Assembly (NCBI GenBank): GCA_019915015.1
Contig: JAHBBC010000005.1
Coordinates: forward strand, 1,860,001 to 1,924,000
Direction: 5' to 3'
Length of the DNA stretch: 64,000 nucleotides
Source of the DNA: Auriscalpium vulgare
Taxonomy: Eukaryota; Basidiomycota; Agaricomycetes; Russulales; Auriscalpiaceae
The notes below the pieces were generated by a model. It was given only the letters and a program-made list of their open reading frames with translations. It made no database searches and was not told the origin of the DNA. Below are positions 34,701 to 46,200 of the stretch, one piece after another. The number at the start of each line of letters is the position of its first letter. The first letter of the stretch is position 1. The position numbers and the translations under genes were made by a program.

Positions 34701-34822
34701 TCTCCCCGCCAGGCGGCCTGCGCCGGCGCGCCAACACGCAGGGGGCCGGTGCGCCGCGGATCGCGGCGATCCCGGAGCTCAGCGACGAGCTGCGCGAGCT
34801 GCTGAAGGCCGGGCGCGGGTGA
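31792..34822 (+). CDS. GYP7: GYP7-type TBC-domain Rab GTPase-activating protein
   Basis: This protein accelerates GTP hydrolysis by Ypt/Rab GTPases (Ypt7 in yeast) at vacuole and endosome membranes. Many short introns; roughly 800 residues. The N-terminal domain (YRLIYAKSKVYVNPTAYARDNIPG, AWIPETLL, FSVPLTSLYSLIVHPPS) is the PH-like region typical of GYP7/TBC1D15. After a 200-residue S/P-rich linker the TBC domain follows: VFKRGISDREQARKRIWPFLLG, EYHDIKDEWFG, ERHRIDVDCRRTDRTQPLF (I-x-x-D-x-x-R arginine finger), YVQGMSDLCAPIY (Y-x-Q glutamine finger), FWCFVEVMDRM, FFCFRWILIAFKREFPFEDVLRLWEV. Both catalytic fingers are present, so it should be active. TGA is at 34820-34822. Confidence 0.93.
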
Positions 34823-35598
34823 GTGAGTCGGGCGTTCGCTTGCGCAGAAGAACTCGGACTCTCGGTGGTATCGATGCATCTGTACGTTGGTTGTTTGCTG
34901 CATATTGTACAGTATTATACACGCTTGGCATGCTTTGTGTATTTCTTGGCATTTTTGTTGAGCTCGGATGGTTATTTGACGAGTGGACCAAGCCGTCGGT
35001 ATGGGTCTTGGCGTCGACGATGTGCAGGCATCCGGATTGCCTTTACGAGGTTCCTTCTCTGGTCCGAGCAAACACGCACGCGAGTACATAGGAAAAACAC
35101 AGCGTAATATACTTTATATCAAGTACAGGGTAAGTACAACTTCTCGATGGGCACTCTGTAACGTACTGTACAACTATCAGGGAACGAGGGGACGATGCGT
35201 GGCAACCGGAACAACACAGAACGCATGTACAGAGACCGATATAATATGGCACGGGTAACACAGATGTACAAAGTAGGATATGACATGGCCGGGCGTGATA
35301 TGCAGCAATGCAAGTATGACGGAAGGAATGGATGTGGCGGGCAGCAGGCGATCCGACTGGCCTTCGAAGGAGGGGGCGTGAGCACGGGGTGATGGTACAG
35401 ACACAAACACGGAGACGGAGATGACAGAGTTCAAGACACCAGACCAGCGTACCCAGTGACGTCAGCATATGAACACGAAGAATTCGAACAGGTCAGACAT
35501 AGCCCAAAGCCGGCCTCGCCCGCATCGATCCTGGACAATCAGAACGCCGGCAGTGCACGACGGGCACGACGATCCACGCGCACTGGGCGAGGCAGCGC
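34823..35598. other. Convergent intergenic region, nothing coding seen
   Basis: Lies between the 3' ends of the GYP7-type gene and the minus-strand gene that follows. Only short chance frames. Confidence 0.45.
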
Positions 35599-37409
35599 TC
35601 ACGCTGCGCCCATGCGCGCGCGCTTGCGCACGCCGCGGTCGCGGTCGTGGTCGCGGTCGAAGCGCGAGTCGGACACGGGGAACAGCTCGCGGGGCATGCC
35701 GAGGGCGAGCGCGAGGGCGGGCGGCGACGACGCGCGCGAGTCGGACACCTTGAAGAACACGCGGCGCGCGTCCTGCACGGGCACCTGCATTTCCGCCACC
35801 TCGGCCTTGATCGGCACCGCTCCGCCGACGTAGGCGTTGTAGCCGCCGCCGTCGGTGTCAGTGCTGCTCCCGCCGCTGTCCCTGCGGCGGCGCTTGCGGG
35901 CGCCCGCGCGGCTGGCGTGCTCGTACATCTGCGCCTGGAAGGTCGGCTGGCACGCGAGGGCGGCGGGCGGGCTGCCAGGCGCGCCGAACGGGTCGAGGCT
36001 GGCGTGCTTGCCGCGGAGGAACGGCGACTGGCCCGTGCGGCGCTTGACGACGTCGATGAGCTGGTCAAGGCCCTTGCCGGTGACGGCGGGCTCCGCGGCG
36101 TCGGGGTCGGCGGCGATCGAGTTGGTCGCGGACACGGGCGACGTGAGCGGGGACACGGCGGTGGAGGACGACGGCGACGGCGGCGCGGGCGGCAGCGTGG
36201 CGTGCAGGCGCCGTGCGAGCGCAACGGCGACGCTGTGCAGGAGCTCGTCGTACGGCGCGAGCACGCAGATGGCCTCGGCGCGGCGCGCCCAGTACGAGAA
36301 CTGCGTGTTGGACCAGCCGGAGAGGGCGAGGACGGTGGAGCGCGTGAGCGTGACGACGCCCTCGGGCGCGCCGTCGTACGGATGCGTGAGGGACTTGAAT
36401 GGGTTGTAAGGGTGGCTGATAGATAGCGTTAGGCGCGCGGGCCGCGGGCGGATGCGGAGGCACGTACGGGACGTAGATGCGCAGCACCTCCTTGACGACC
36501 TCAACCTTGATGAGGAAGTCGAGCGCGGAGGCGCCGGCGTTGCGCTGGGGCTCGGCGTCGCCGTGCTTGCGCGCGCGCGAGCGGGCCTTGGGGCCGCCGA
36601 GGCGCCGCTCATACAGCCGCGCGGAGAAGATGCCCCACTTGTCGTCGCCGAGCTGCTCCTGGAGGAACGCCGCCGCGTACGGGTCGGTGTCGAGCTGCGG
36701 CGGCGGCTTGGGCAGCTGGAGGTACTGCGAGGGGCGCGGCGCCACGCAGGTCGTCGAGCGCTTCGGGTCAGGCGGCGGGCGGGGACGAAGAGGCGGGATC
36801 AATACGCACGGGTGAGTCTAAGAGCAGCGTGTGCTGCTCTGGGAGGCCGGAGGGCAGCGGCAGGGCGTGCGCGGCGGACATGTCGGGCGAGTGGTCGTGC
36901 GCGTGCGCGTGCAGCATGCCCGCGGTTGCGGGGGCGGGCGGAAAGTCGTGTGGCGGGCGGAGGTCGGTGGGCGATGTGCTCGGGGAGAGGTGGGTGTGGG
37001 CGGCGCTGAGGTAGCTCTGGACGGAGATGGGGGAGAGGAGCTCGTCGGGCTCGCGGCGCGCAGACATAAGGGCGGCAGCGGCGGCCGGGTCGTGCATGAT
37101 GGCGGCAGGGTCGTTCATGAGCAGGCGCTGCATGTCGAGATCGGCTGCTGCTGCTGCGTAGGCGTAGGCATCGTTGGGCAGAGAGTGCTGGAGGGGGAGG
37201 ATGTGGTCAGCGAAGGACGACGGGTGGTTGTACACTTGGTGAAAGGGAAGGGGAATGGCCATTGCGGCGAGGTGAGGAAGAGAGACGGGGAGGTGGACGG
37301 GGGAGTAGTCTGTGTCTGCGGGGGAGATGGGGCCTGTGAGGTAGTGGGGGACGGGCCAGTCGATGGCGGGGGGTGGGTCGTCGAAACGGTGGGGGGAGGA
37401 GAAAGGCAT
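35599..37409 (-). CDS. Conserved-looking protein with a homeodomain-like segment, function unknown
   Basis: Three exons from ATG 37409 (MPFSSPHRFDD) give about 575 residues; an upstream in-frame Met at 37481 is possible. Residues 1-200 are low complexity, with His/Ala/Pro runs. After a GTGCGT..GAAG intron the order is YLQLPKPPPQLDTDPYAAAF, LGDDKWGIFSARLYERRLGG and LDFLIKVEVVKEVLRIYVP, then HPYNPFKSLTHPYDG and VLALSGWSNTQFSYWARRAEAI. The W-x-N-T-Q-F-x-Y-W-A-R-R string recalls the recognition helix of a homeodomain (WFxNxRxR), but that is only a resemblance. A basic cluster ARKRRRRD and the end RKRARMGAA could be nuclear signals. A transcription-regulator role is inferred only. It is head to head with the coiled-coil gene at 37767, 357 bp away. 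Confidence 0.6.
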
Positions 37410-37766
37410 GATGCAGAGGCGGGAGGCGGGCAGGAACCGATAGAATGCGGGGAAGATGGCCTTGGAAACCGCCGCCAGCATGCGGGGTCCTCTTACGGCA
37501 ACCAGGTTGGCAGCGCCGACGCGCGCTGCTCGCCGTGCACAGTGGGCGGGCGGCGGGCGGGCGACAGCGACGGGGGCGGGCGGGCAGTGTGCGCTGGAGG
37601 CGGGCAGCGTGCACGGCGGAGGGAGCCGGCGGGGACAGTGGACGGTGCTAGTACTGTAGTTGCTTTGGGCGCGGCTTACAGCGTATGTATCCCAAACGGG
37701 TAACCAGCTCTGCAAGCACCGCGACATCGATCCTGCCTCTGCCTCTTCCCCCCACCTGTACATACC

Positions 37767-38315
37767 ATGAGCACCCACCACGACTACCGCCCACATCGCT
37801 CTCAAGAGTCTGTCGTCCCCGCCTTGCCCTCGCTTTCCTACTGACCCCGTGTTGCCATGGCCGTACAGGCAGAACCACGCCCCGCCGCCGCCTCCACCAA
37901 AAGACGCGCCCTCCCGACCCGCAGAAGACCAGTTCGACGACGACGACGACCGCGACGACGACCGCGTAGACCTCCAGTCCATAGTCTCCCTCCCGCCCCT
38001 CCCCCCGCTCCCCGCCCCAGAGGTCGACGCCTCCCTCGACCTCGACCTCGACTCCATCCTCGGCCCATCCAACGCCTCGTAAGCATACGCGTCCCCTCCC
38101 TGCCCCTCCCCAGCCCACGCTGCCCCTTCAGGTTCGAGAAGGTCCAGAAGCGCGCGAGCAACGTGCTCAAGCTCTCGGAGGAGAACGACAAGCTCAAGGC
38201 AGAGCTGCGCGCGATGACCGAGCGCATCGAGGCGGCCGAGCGGCGCCGTGCGGATTTGGAGCGGCGAGCGCGCGAGGCGGCGGGCCAGAACGAGCGAGCT
38301 GCGTCGTCGTCCTGA
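37767..38315 (+). CDS. Small acidic, proline-rich protein with C-terminal coiled coil
   Basis: The proposed start ATG 37767 (MSTHHDYRPHRSQES) is joined by a GTCGTC..GGCAG intron to NHAPPPPPPKDAP, an Asp-rich run (QFDDDDDRDDDR), LPPLPPLPAPEVDAS and LDLDSILGPSNAS. A second intron leads to FEKVQKRASNVLKLSEENDK, continuing as a heptad coiled coil of about 60 residues to TGA at 38313-38315. The second exon and coiled coil are well supported by phase; the first exon is a guess forced by the lack of a nearby ATG. Length is about 150. Function unknown; the helix could mediate dimerisation, but no basic region of a bZIP precedes it. Confidence 0.55.
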
Positions 38316-38780
38316 TCTGTACCGATGCCGCCATGGCGCGCGCTGCCTGCTGGGGCAGCCTGCGTTCCTTTCTGGACGCGACAGACACTTGCCACGTACC
38401 CCGTCTCTCACCCTCTTTGCCTGTACCACTATATACCCTCCCCCAATCGCTCTTTGCTTGCCACTTCGCCAATTAATGTGTAGATTTATCCGCGTGCCAC
38501 CGAGTCGGCCCGGGCCCGACGCCGAATGGGGAAATGATTGCCATTTGGGGCGGAGTTTACGTACGGGGTGCAGCACGCGCCCAACGCGCTGCCAGTCTCC
38601 GGCTTTCGCGACGAGCTCCATCCTTTCTTCCTTCCTATCCTCCACCATCTCCCCATCGTCGCCCCCATCGTCGTCGCCCCCATCCCCCGCCGCCGCGCAC
38701 CCCCGCCCGCCGCATACAACCCTCTGTATGTCTCCCGGACGTCCTTCCGGTCCACGTGCTAACTCTCCTCCAGTACAGTC

Positions 38781-40641
38781 ATGGCGCCAGGCAGTCGTCG
38801 GCCCTCTGAGCGACGTGGCTCGGACAGGCGCCTCTCTGAGGCAGCGTCCCGGCGCCCGTCCATTGACCCGCTGCGCCTCATTCCCATGGACAAGTCAGTT
38901 TTCACCTTTCATCATGATCCACTGTACATGCCCTGCGCCTAGTGGCACTAAGGACTGTGGTACATGCATCGAACGCATATATCACCGGCGTCCACTATGG
39001 TGTTAAAGTCCAGCGCGATGCGGTCGCTGTGCGAGCCGTCCGAGCGCGAGACATGCGATACAACTGTCCCCCACCCGATGCTGACTGGGATCGCAGGGCC
39101 GTGCATATCGCGGGCTCGGACGACTTCAACGTCGTCTTCGTCGGTGCCGGGAACATCATGTTCGGTGCGCATACATGCACTCCTGCGCTAGTGCCCGTCG
39201 CTGACTCTGCACCCTCGCAGGATCCGAGGAGGGGCCCTGGAACCACTCCTTCCGCTTCGAGCAGTGCGTCCTAGCTTCTGTGCGCGGACTTATTCCGCTA
39301 CTCACCCCACCCGCAGCAAGCTCGGCCCGCGCCTCAAGGTCGTCGCGCTGATCGACCCCGCAATCGAGCGCGCGACGCACGTGCTGCAGAAAAAGTGCGA
39401 GACGTTCGTCAAGTCCGCGTACGAGAACACGCGCGTATTCAAGACGCTCGAGGACTTCCACAAGAATATGGCGCCGCGCGACCGCCCGAAAGCGGTCATC
39501 GTCGGCTCGCCGCCGATGTTCCGCGGCACGACGCAGCCGGGGCGCGACATCGAGCTGCAGATCATGCGCTTCTTCCCGGGTGTCGCGATGTTCATCGAGA
39601 AGCCGATCGCGACGGGCCCCTCGGAGGAAATCGTCGAGGCGTTCAAGGTCGCCAAGGCGATCAGCGACAGCGCGGCGGTGTGCTCCGTTGGCTACATGCT
39701 GCGCTACCTGCGCGGCGTCCAGATGATCAAGCAGATCATCGAGGAGAACAACCTCGTCGTGATGGCCACGATCGCGCGCTACGCGACCGCGTACGAGGCG
39801 ATCGCGAAGCCCGACTGGTGGGACAAGTCCAAGAGGTGCGCGCGCCGCTGGCTGCTATCTTGACGTGCGGGCGCTCACAGGGTGCGGCGTAGCGCGGGCC
39901 CGATCGTCGAGCAGGGCACGCACTTCTGCGACCTGTCGCGCTACTTTGGCGGCGAGGTCGACATCGCGTCCGTGCAGGCGCACTCGCTCGAGTGGCACGA
40001 GAACGCAGGGCGCCTCACCAAGCAGACGATCGACGAGTCCAAGATCGCGCCGGAGAACAGGATCCCGCGCATCACCTCCGCCACCTGGTGCGCCGCGCCC
40101 CCTCCGCCTTTCTCACTCCGTGCGATCTGATGTGCGGTGCACAGGAAATACGAGAGCGGCGCGGTGGGCAGCTTCACGCACTGCGTCGCGCTGCAGGGCC
40201 ACAACTACAGCTGCGAGCTCGAGATCTACGCGGACGGGTACCAGTTCAAGTGCGTGCTTCTTCCGTGCCTGGCGCGATGGCGCGATGGCTGAGTGCTGCG
40301 CAGGCTCGTGGACCCGTACGTGCAGCCGATCCTGTACATCCGCCGCCCGGGCTCGGACCTCGACGAGCAGCACCGCTTCCCGGACGACGACCCCTTCTTC
40401 TCGGAGGTGTCGAACCTCATCGACGTCATCGAGGACATCGAGGAGGACCCCGAGAGCGCGTGCATCCTCTCCACGTTCGAGGGTGCGTGCATTCATTGCC
40501 GTTCTGCGTATGTGTGCTGGTGCTGGTGCTGATGGGCATTCGTGCGCGCCAGATGCGTGCAAGTCGTACGAGCTGACGTGGGCCATCCGCGTGGCGAGCG
40601 AGAAGTCGCGCAAGCCCCCGGCGTCGACGCCGGCGGCCTGA
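38781..40641 (+). CDS. Gfo/Idh/MocA-family NAD(P)-dependent oxidoreductase
   Basis: A Rossmann-fold dehydrogenase of the glucose-fructose oxidoreductase/inositol dehydrogenase superfamily; the substrate is unknown but sugar-like substrates are usual. About seven exons, roughly 440 residues. A Ser/Arg-rich N-terminal exon (MAPGSRRPSERRGSD) is joined by a long intron to DDFNVVFVGAGNIMFG (the G-x-G-x-x nucleotide loop). Then come LKVVALIDP, KAVIVGSPPMFRG, FIEKPIATG (the E-K-P motif of the family), VGYMLRYLRGVQ, GPIVEQGTHFCDLSRYFGGEVD (a G-x-H-x-x-D-type catalytic segment) and GSFTHCVALQGHNYSCELEIY, and a C-terminus ending PPASTPAA. All key motifs are present. Its 3' end was copied in rearranged form to 13943-14145. 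Confidence 0.88.
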
Positions 40642-40733
40642 CCGGACAAGATGCAGACTAATGTACGAATCAACAATCAGGTGCGGAAGGACAGATAAAT
40701 GGAGATAGAAAGCGTTGGGATCTCAATTAGATG

Positions 40734-40970
40734 TCATTTTGTATGTGTAAAGGAGTCGAAATGCAAGGCGGATTGCATGTCCAAATGCTGTACGATTCTG
40801 AGCAAGCCGTCGCAGCCCGTGTCCAGCAGATAGTCATCACGTGCCGGTTCACCTCCTTGAACGCCCGGGGCCCATTGAAGATCCATGTTGATTCCGATTG
40901 AACACCTCGCTTTACCAAATGGCCGAGCCCGGTCGAAGTCAATCAACATCGCGCCATCCTCCGCCTGCAC
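40734..40970 (-). pseudogene. Possible protein-kinase-like fragment
   Basis: A minus-strand frame starts MQAEDGAMLIDFDRARPFGK, where LIDFD resembles the DFG-region variant seen in fungal FunK1-type kinases. No other kinase motif is found up or downstream, and the frame is short. It may be a relic or chance. Confidence 0.25.
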
Positions 40971-41048
40971 CAGTCAAGGGCACTGCGGCGGAAGGCCTCC
41001 CGAGAACAAGGTACAATTAAAAGTGTATACATACGGTCAGAGTATCAG

Positions 41049-42636
41049 TCATGCATTTGCTCCTGGCCTCAACACCTCCCGAAGAGGAGAAGGTTCGTTT
41101 CTCTTTGCCCTGCCTAGCAACAATTCCACATCACTTCCATCGTCGCCTGAATGTCTATACGGCGAGGCATTGCGGTACTGGCGGTGTACGGGGAGGGTGG
41201 GCTCGACCTGTATGCGCAGCACGTACGGATAGGGCGAGAACTCAGATGAGAGCGAGGGATAGTACTGGCGGTAGGCGAAATACGCGACGGTGAGGCCGAG
41301 CAGGCCGCCCACGCTTACGTCTTCCCAGTGGTCTGACGGACGCTGGTAATCAGTATATGCAGATTGACCATGGAAAGAATGCATACGCAAGTTGTCCTCT
41401 GTGCGAGAGATGGCGACGAGGACAGCAACGCTTAACGGGGTGAGCGCTAGCCAAGCTTTCCACTGCGAGGAAATAAATGACTAGCCCAAAATATCCTGCT
41501 CTGGAGTGGAACTTACTGCATGACCGCGGTGATGGAACAGACGCGTCTTCCCTGCGATGTAGAATGTCAAGAAACCCAAACCCGCGAACGACACTGCCAG
41601 CCAAAGAGTCGATTAGCCGCGACCGGGTTCGGTAATAGTAAAGTGCTTACGGCTTGCATGACCGCTGGGGAAGCTCCTGAAGCCATCCTCTATGAACGCC
41701 TTGCTCAATGTCGGATGACAGACTTCCGAGAAAGTCGACAAGCCAAACGGTGGGTCAATAGCGTCTGCGTCAGGTCTACAACGCGAAATTATATCTGCAG
41801 CGCAGTCAATTAGCTCAGGTCAAATAAACATGGGGGGGAGCTCACCTGGTCGTGGACGGCCCACAGTGATCCTGACGAATTGAGTGATAGAGCCTGTGAT
41901 GCTCAGCCCGAGGAGGACTGGCCCGCCTCGTGTCATCGAGAGAACACGACCAAAGCATGCTGCGACATACCCCCGAGTGTGCTAATGTGTGCTTCCTGCC
42001 ATGAGCGTATTGTCACGACGTTGATTATCCACAGGAAGACTGGAGGCAAGATGATGGCGATGAAGTACACTGCCCAATCCTGGTGTAATGTCAACTATCA
42101 ATCATCACAAGGTTCGGAGGTAAATGACAGACTGGAACGCGCTCGTGCTCCGCGAAGCTGTACGGAATACCGGCTCGGTGAAGGTATTGGGTGAATGCAA
42201 AGCCCAAGCAGCTTACGGGTATGACAACCTGCATACCACGCTCAGAGTCAATGACCTTGCAAGACAGAGAGTAGATGCACTACACACGTTGGGTCTGATA
42301 AAGAAAACTGCCTGTGGAATCCCGAGACCTTGTCGAGGGTAAGAAATGCGGCGCTAGAGGATCGAACGGTATGACATCCCGGCTTCAGAGCAAGATGAAG
42401 TTCAAGTAACGCACGTAAGCAACACAGTGAGGATCCTGTACCAGCCCTCGTGAGCAAGCCATACATGTCCGAAGCCGAGCACACACGCACCAGTCAGGCA
42501 GATACGACAGACCCGAGCGCCCCACACTGGACACATCGTCGCGCCTCGCCACGGCTGGCCGCTCCACATACGGGTAGGTGTTCGGAGGATATAAAAAGGA
42601 TCCGGCGTTGCTGCGACGGTTGTGGTTCTGGGCCAT
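41049..42636 (-). CDS. PAP2-family lipid phosphate phosphatase, copy A
   Basis: A membrane phosphatase of the DPP1/LPP type (diacylglycerol pyrophosphate, phosphatidate or isoprenoid diphosphates). Seven or so short exons from ATG 42636 (MAQNHNRRSNAGSFLYPPN). Recognisable parts: a hydrophobic helix ending FLTLDKVSGFHRQFSLSD; YSFAEHERVPV; QDWAVYFIAI with further hydrophobic segments; GLSITGSITQFVRITVGRPRP (motif 1, K/R-x6-R-P variant); FRSFPSGHAS (motif 2, P-S-G-H); AISRTED and DHWEDVSVGGLLG (motif 3, S-R-x5-H-x3-D); and a hydrophilic tail ending in a stop at 41049. The catalytic His and Arg are present. It is paralogous to the gene at 48951-50653. Confidence 0.78.
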
Positions 42637-43914
42637 GTTTTACGAAGTGTCGAGTTCTACATCCTGACGGGATGGTTGATATACCCAATGAAAACCTGTG
42701 GTCCGACTCGGACTCGGATGTCTCGGGGATATATGTCGCGGGCAAAGCTGTGCTTGCGGTAGTGTTTGAAAGCAGCGCTTAGGGCCTGGTAAATAATCGG
42801 GGTTATGTAGGGTTATGTGCACTGTTCTGAGTAGCTATATTCTGGCAGGCTCACTGACGGAAGGAAGTGCACTGCGTCAGCTGGTCCGAACCTTGCTTGA
42901 CATGAGTGTTGAGTGGATTCTGCATGTACTGTAGCGGTTTCCATGACTCTCGGGTATGGAAAGTGAGACGAAAGGGTCGGTTTGCAGACTGCATTCCGAG
43001 TCGGAGGGTTTCAATGGATCGATGACAGTCCGGCCCGGCGGGCCGACATAATAACTTTGATGAGCGCGAGCATGCGGCGGAAGACGTCATGCCCAACTCC
43101 AGCTCACACTGGCACTTACTGTTACCGCGGGCTCTTTCTTCTTATTCACAATGTGAATATGTACCGAGATATGTGATTTCCGAAGTGAGTATGCTGGCCT
43201 TGTACACCTCGTGCGGCCAGGCTGGCACGCGACGCGTGCATGAGCGGGCGGCTGTGCATTCTAATCCTGTGCAGGGCTGTCTGCGGACCGGTGCAGGACT
43301 ACGACTATCTCCTGTGCCATGGTCAGCCACGGAGACTAGTGCAGGACATCGACATAGCCGTGATTGCGGTTTGTGGCAACTTTGTGCCTGGAGTGAAGGA
43401 TCCGAGTCCTCGCTGATCGGCGATATGGCCAGCCACAGTGCCCAGCTCCGTGCTGTCGACCTCGGGGCTGAAGGCTGAACAGCTTGAAGTCCGAGTCGTT
43501 GATTGCAGTGTTCAGGCCAGTTCGCCGGGTACTGGGGCTATGTCAGTCTACATGGAACGGGATACTATGGCGGTCAACTACCTTTCTGCTCGCCTGCTTG
43601 AGGATCAGAAGAGGTTAGCGCCAGACAAACCAAACTTCCTAGTATTAGCATCCTGACTCGACCTCGAACTCGCGTGGCCAAGCCGACGGACTACACGAAG
43701 TACTTGCAAGTCACTATGGCGGAGGGCGCTAGACTGTAGTACCATCTTCATGAAGCCAGTGACGAGCAAGAAAAAGGCGCCGGGATGTATTTCATGACTG
43801 TTCGGGCAGCGGTGGAGGTGCCTGCTATATGAAGGATCGCTCTGAGTATGTGTCCTCCGTTAGCGCGCCTATGCCCGAGACCAAAACATATTCAACACAT
43901 ATTCAACACATCAA
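42637..43914. other. Gene-free spacer containing a diverged repeat
   Basis: No gene seen. About 42990-43670 is a decayed relative of 47120-47720: shared blocks include CCGAGTCGGAGGGTTTCAA, CCAGCTCACAC, ATATGTGATTTCC and GGGCGGCTGTGCATTC, in the same order. Confidence 0.5.
42990..43670. repeat. Dispersed diverged repeat, copy 1
   Basis: Shares ordered blocks with 47120-47720 over about 650 bp with many indels. Nature unknown; it may be an old transposon remnant. Confidence 0.5.
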
Positions 43915-45190
43915 TCACGCTGAGTTCTCCAACGGCAACATGCGCACAACACGCGTTCTCTTCACCTCCTCACCGTCCGCCCCAAAGTACCTCTGCGTTT
44001 GAAAACTCCAGTGCAGCGCCCCCACAATCCACTCCTGCAATCCAAACACATAGAGATCAACCATCCTGTCGATCTCCTCTCCCCAAGACGGCAGGCGCGT
44101 TTGGTTCTCCACCAACGCGTCGATCGTCTGCTTGCACAGATTCCCAACGCGGTCTACTGCCTCCTGCTGCGTGGCACCTTCAAGGGCCATGAAGATACAG
44201 ATCATGTTGTGCGTATCCCCGCGCGCCTGTTCCACATTGTACGAAAATATATCCTGGCGTCAGAGTATCGCGTGAGTATACTTCTAATTTGGCATAGGCA
44301 GCGCGTCTCACATTCGACCACGTCACAAGATCATTGGCCCCTTCATTGAGGGCCACTATGGTCGGATGCTCGACGACTTCGTCAGGCAACGCAAAGCCGT
44401 GCGTGTACTCGATCAAGTCGAAAACGGGTTTGCAACCACTGGTATCGCGGCGGACGTCGATGTATGATTCGAGGTCTGGGATGATCCCGTTCGCGCGGTC
44501 ACTTGCCTGCTGATGCACTGCCTGAAAGAACATATTCATCGATGACTTGAATCGCTGCTGGACGGCCGGCGGGCAGTCGACGATGCAGCGCGACCAGAAG
44601 CTGCGAACACATGCTCGGTGAGCGCCGATGCAATAACGATGAGATAAAGACGCCTACTCGCGGGCCAATTTGGCTGCGCTGATCTCTTCTATATCACCCT
44701 TCTGCCCGGGGAGAGGTCTGAAGCTATCAGGCCATTCAAATGCGTTCATCACCCAGTCACTCAGGCCCTTGGTGTCCCTCGCCATCATCCCGTCGGAGAT
44801 GTTGTCTAGGTGGAAGAGAAAATTCATAAAGTCGCTGACAACACGCAGGCGCTCCGACGAGCAGTTGTTGTAGCAGAACGCGGTCAACTCGCCGGCCAGC
44901 AAGCCGCGCGATGCGGCCATCTTGCGCGGGGTGAAGTGTGCGACGAATGACAGCATCCAGTCAAGCGAATGCTTCGCCACGGCATCGCCGTTTGAGTGGT
45001 AGATTAGAGGAAACGTGCAGTGCGAAACGAGGTCGGGGAGAATGAAGGAGCCGGGTTCTACGACCGTCGACGAGGGGGATACCGTCCGTGTCGAGGTGGT
45101 TGGCGTAGTCGGAGGGGATGATGTGGGAGAGACATCGCTGGAAGAAAAAAGTGCGTTGATGGCGAGGGTCCAAAGCTGAGAAAGGGCCAT
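43915..45190 (-). CDS. Sesquiterpene synthase (class I terpene cyclase)
   Basis: Cyclises farnesyl diphosphate by metal-triggered ionisation; the product cannot be predicted here. About five exons from ATG 45190, close to 350 residues. The aspartate-rich motif is FHLDNISDGM (D-N-x-x-D, a fungal variant of DDxxD). The NSE/DTE triad is NDIFSYNVEQARGD (N-D-x-x-S-x3-E), created across an intron (AAT|GAT). The C-terminal QTQRYFG supplies the Arg-Tyr pair. The extra N-terminal Ser/Thr/Pro stretch (SPTSSPPTTPTTSTRT) is unusual. TATAAAA lies about 50 bp upstream of the start on the coding strand. A PAP2 phosphatase lies on each side, a few kb away. All catalytic residues are present. Confidence 0.9.
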
Positions 45191-45833
45191 GGTCGCAAAG
45201 TGGGACCTGCTGAAGAAAACCAGCGGTTCAGTGAGCGTTTTATACCTAAACTCGCCGCCTTGCCGTGCTCAATCATCGAACAAGGACCGTCCGATTTGAT
45301 CATGCGGTTCCAAAAGAGATTGCGCAAGAGCGAGCGGAGATAGATCCTCCGAGAGATACCGACATGTGGGCGTAGACCTAGTCGAAAAGTAGCCGTGTCG
45401 TATGCATCAGATTTCGGTTTGAATGTAGAGTGCCACACAGAGTCGATGGTCTTATTCGCTTAGCTATCAATCTGTGACGTACATGTTCATGATAACTGCG
45501 ATAAGACTAGATATGATTAGATTAGTAGTGTATCCTCCCAGCCACACAATGATAAATACCTGTAAAGCTCTGATATTCCTCCAATTTCCTCGTCCCCCGT
45601 CACAATCCCGTTACACTGCACGAACATCTTCTCGCGGACTTGACGAGCCGGCGTTGCGCTTTCTCGCTGCAATATGTATGCGTTTTCTTCGAGACCCGCG
45701 TGCAGCTTCTCTCGTGACGGCGCCGTATGGCCACTTCGACGTGTATCTTCTGCAAGATTTAACTTATCGTGCATCCTTGGCCTAAGGGTATTTTAGTATC
45801 GTACAAAGACTCAGCTGCGCGACGGTAGACGTA

Positions 45834-46200
45834 CTAAATGTCGTATGGAGGCGCCCACTTCCGTCTCACAGCGTTGGTATAATGGGCTTGTTGCTTGAGC
45901 TTTGACCTTTCAGTGACCCTAAGGTAAAGACAAAGTCTAGCCATGGCGTCGTCTGTGGAAAAAAAGTGGCCAATGTAGCCGCTTGAGCCTGTCTCCGGGT
46001 ATTCAACGACGGCACCAGGCTCATAGCGGTACAACTTCTCCAGCGTTAGTTTGCGATTCAAGTATACGTTGTACGATATCGGACTGTCCGCTCAGAGGCT
46101 GCGGACACTGATAGATCTTCTGGACGTGGGAGGGCAGGCGGTGGGATTCCGCGTCCGGTGGCTCGACGTATGCGTCTTCTGTCGTGAGGAGGGAAGCCCG
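45834..46200 (-). pseudogene. Fragment of an unidentified protein gene
   Basis: Two minus-strand stretches look coding: DAYVEPPDAESHRLPSHVQ to PLSGQSDIVQRILES (about 46070-46200), and LTLEKLYRYEPGAVVEYPETGSSG with IGHFF (about 45960-46055). The GAVVEYPETG string recurs in basidiomycete proteins of unknown role. No start, no complete frame and no clear introns join them, so it looks like a remnant. Confidence 0.35.

Noticed and set aside
35647..36426. Plus-strand frame of 259 codons opposite the 35.6-37.4 kb gene
   Set aside because: Low-complexity Gly/Arg/Val shadow; the minus strand has supported exons and splice phases.
36768..38648. Very long minus-strand frame (626 codons)
   Set aside because: Only its 3' third is coding; the 5' part is antisense to the coiled-coil gene and its promoter.
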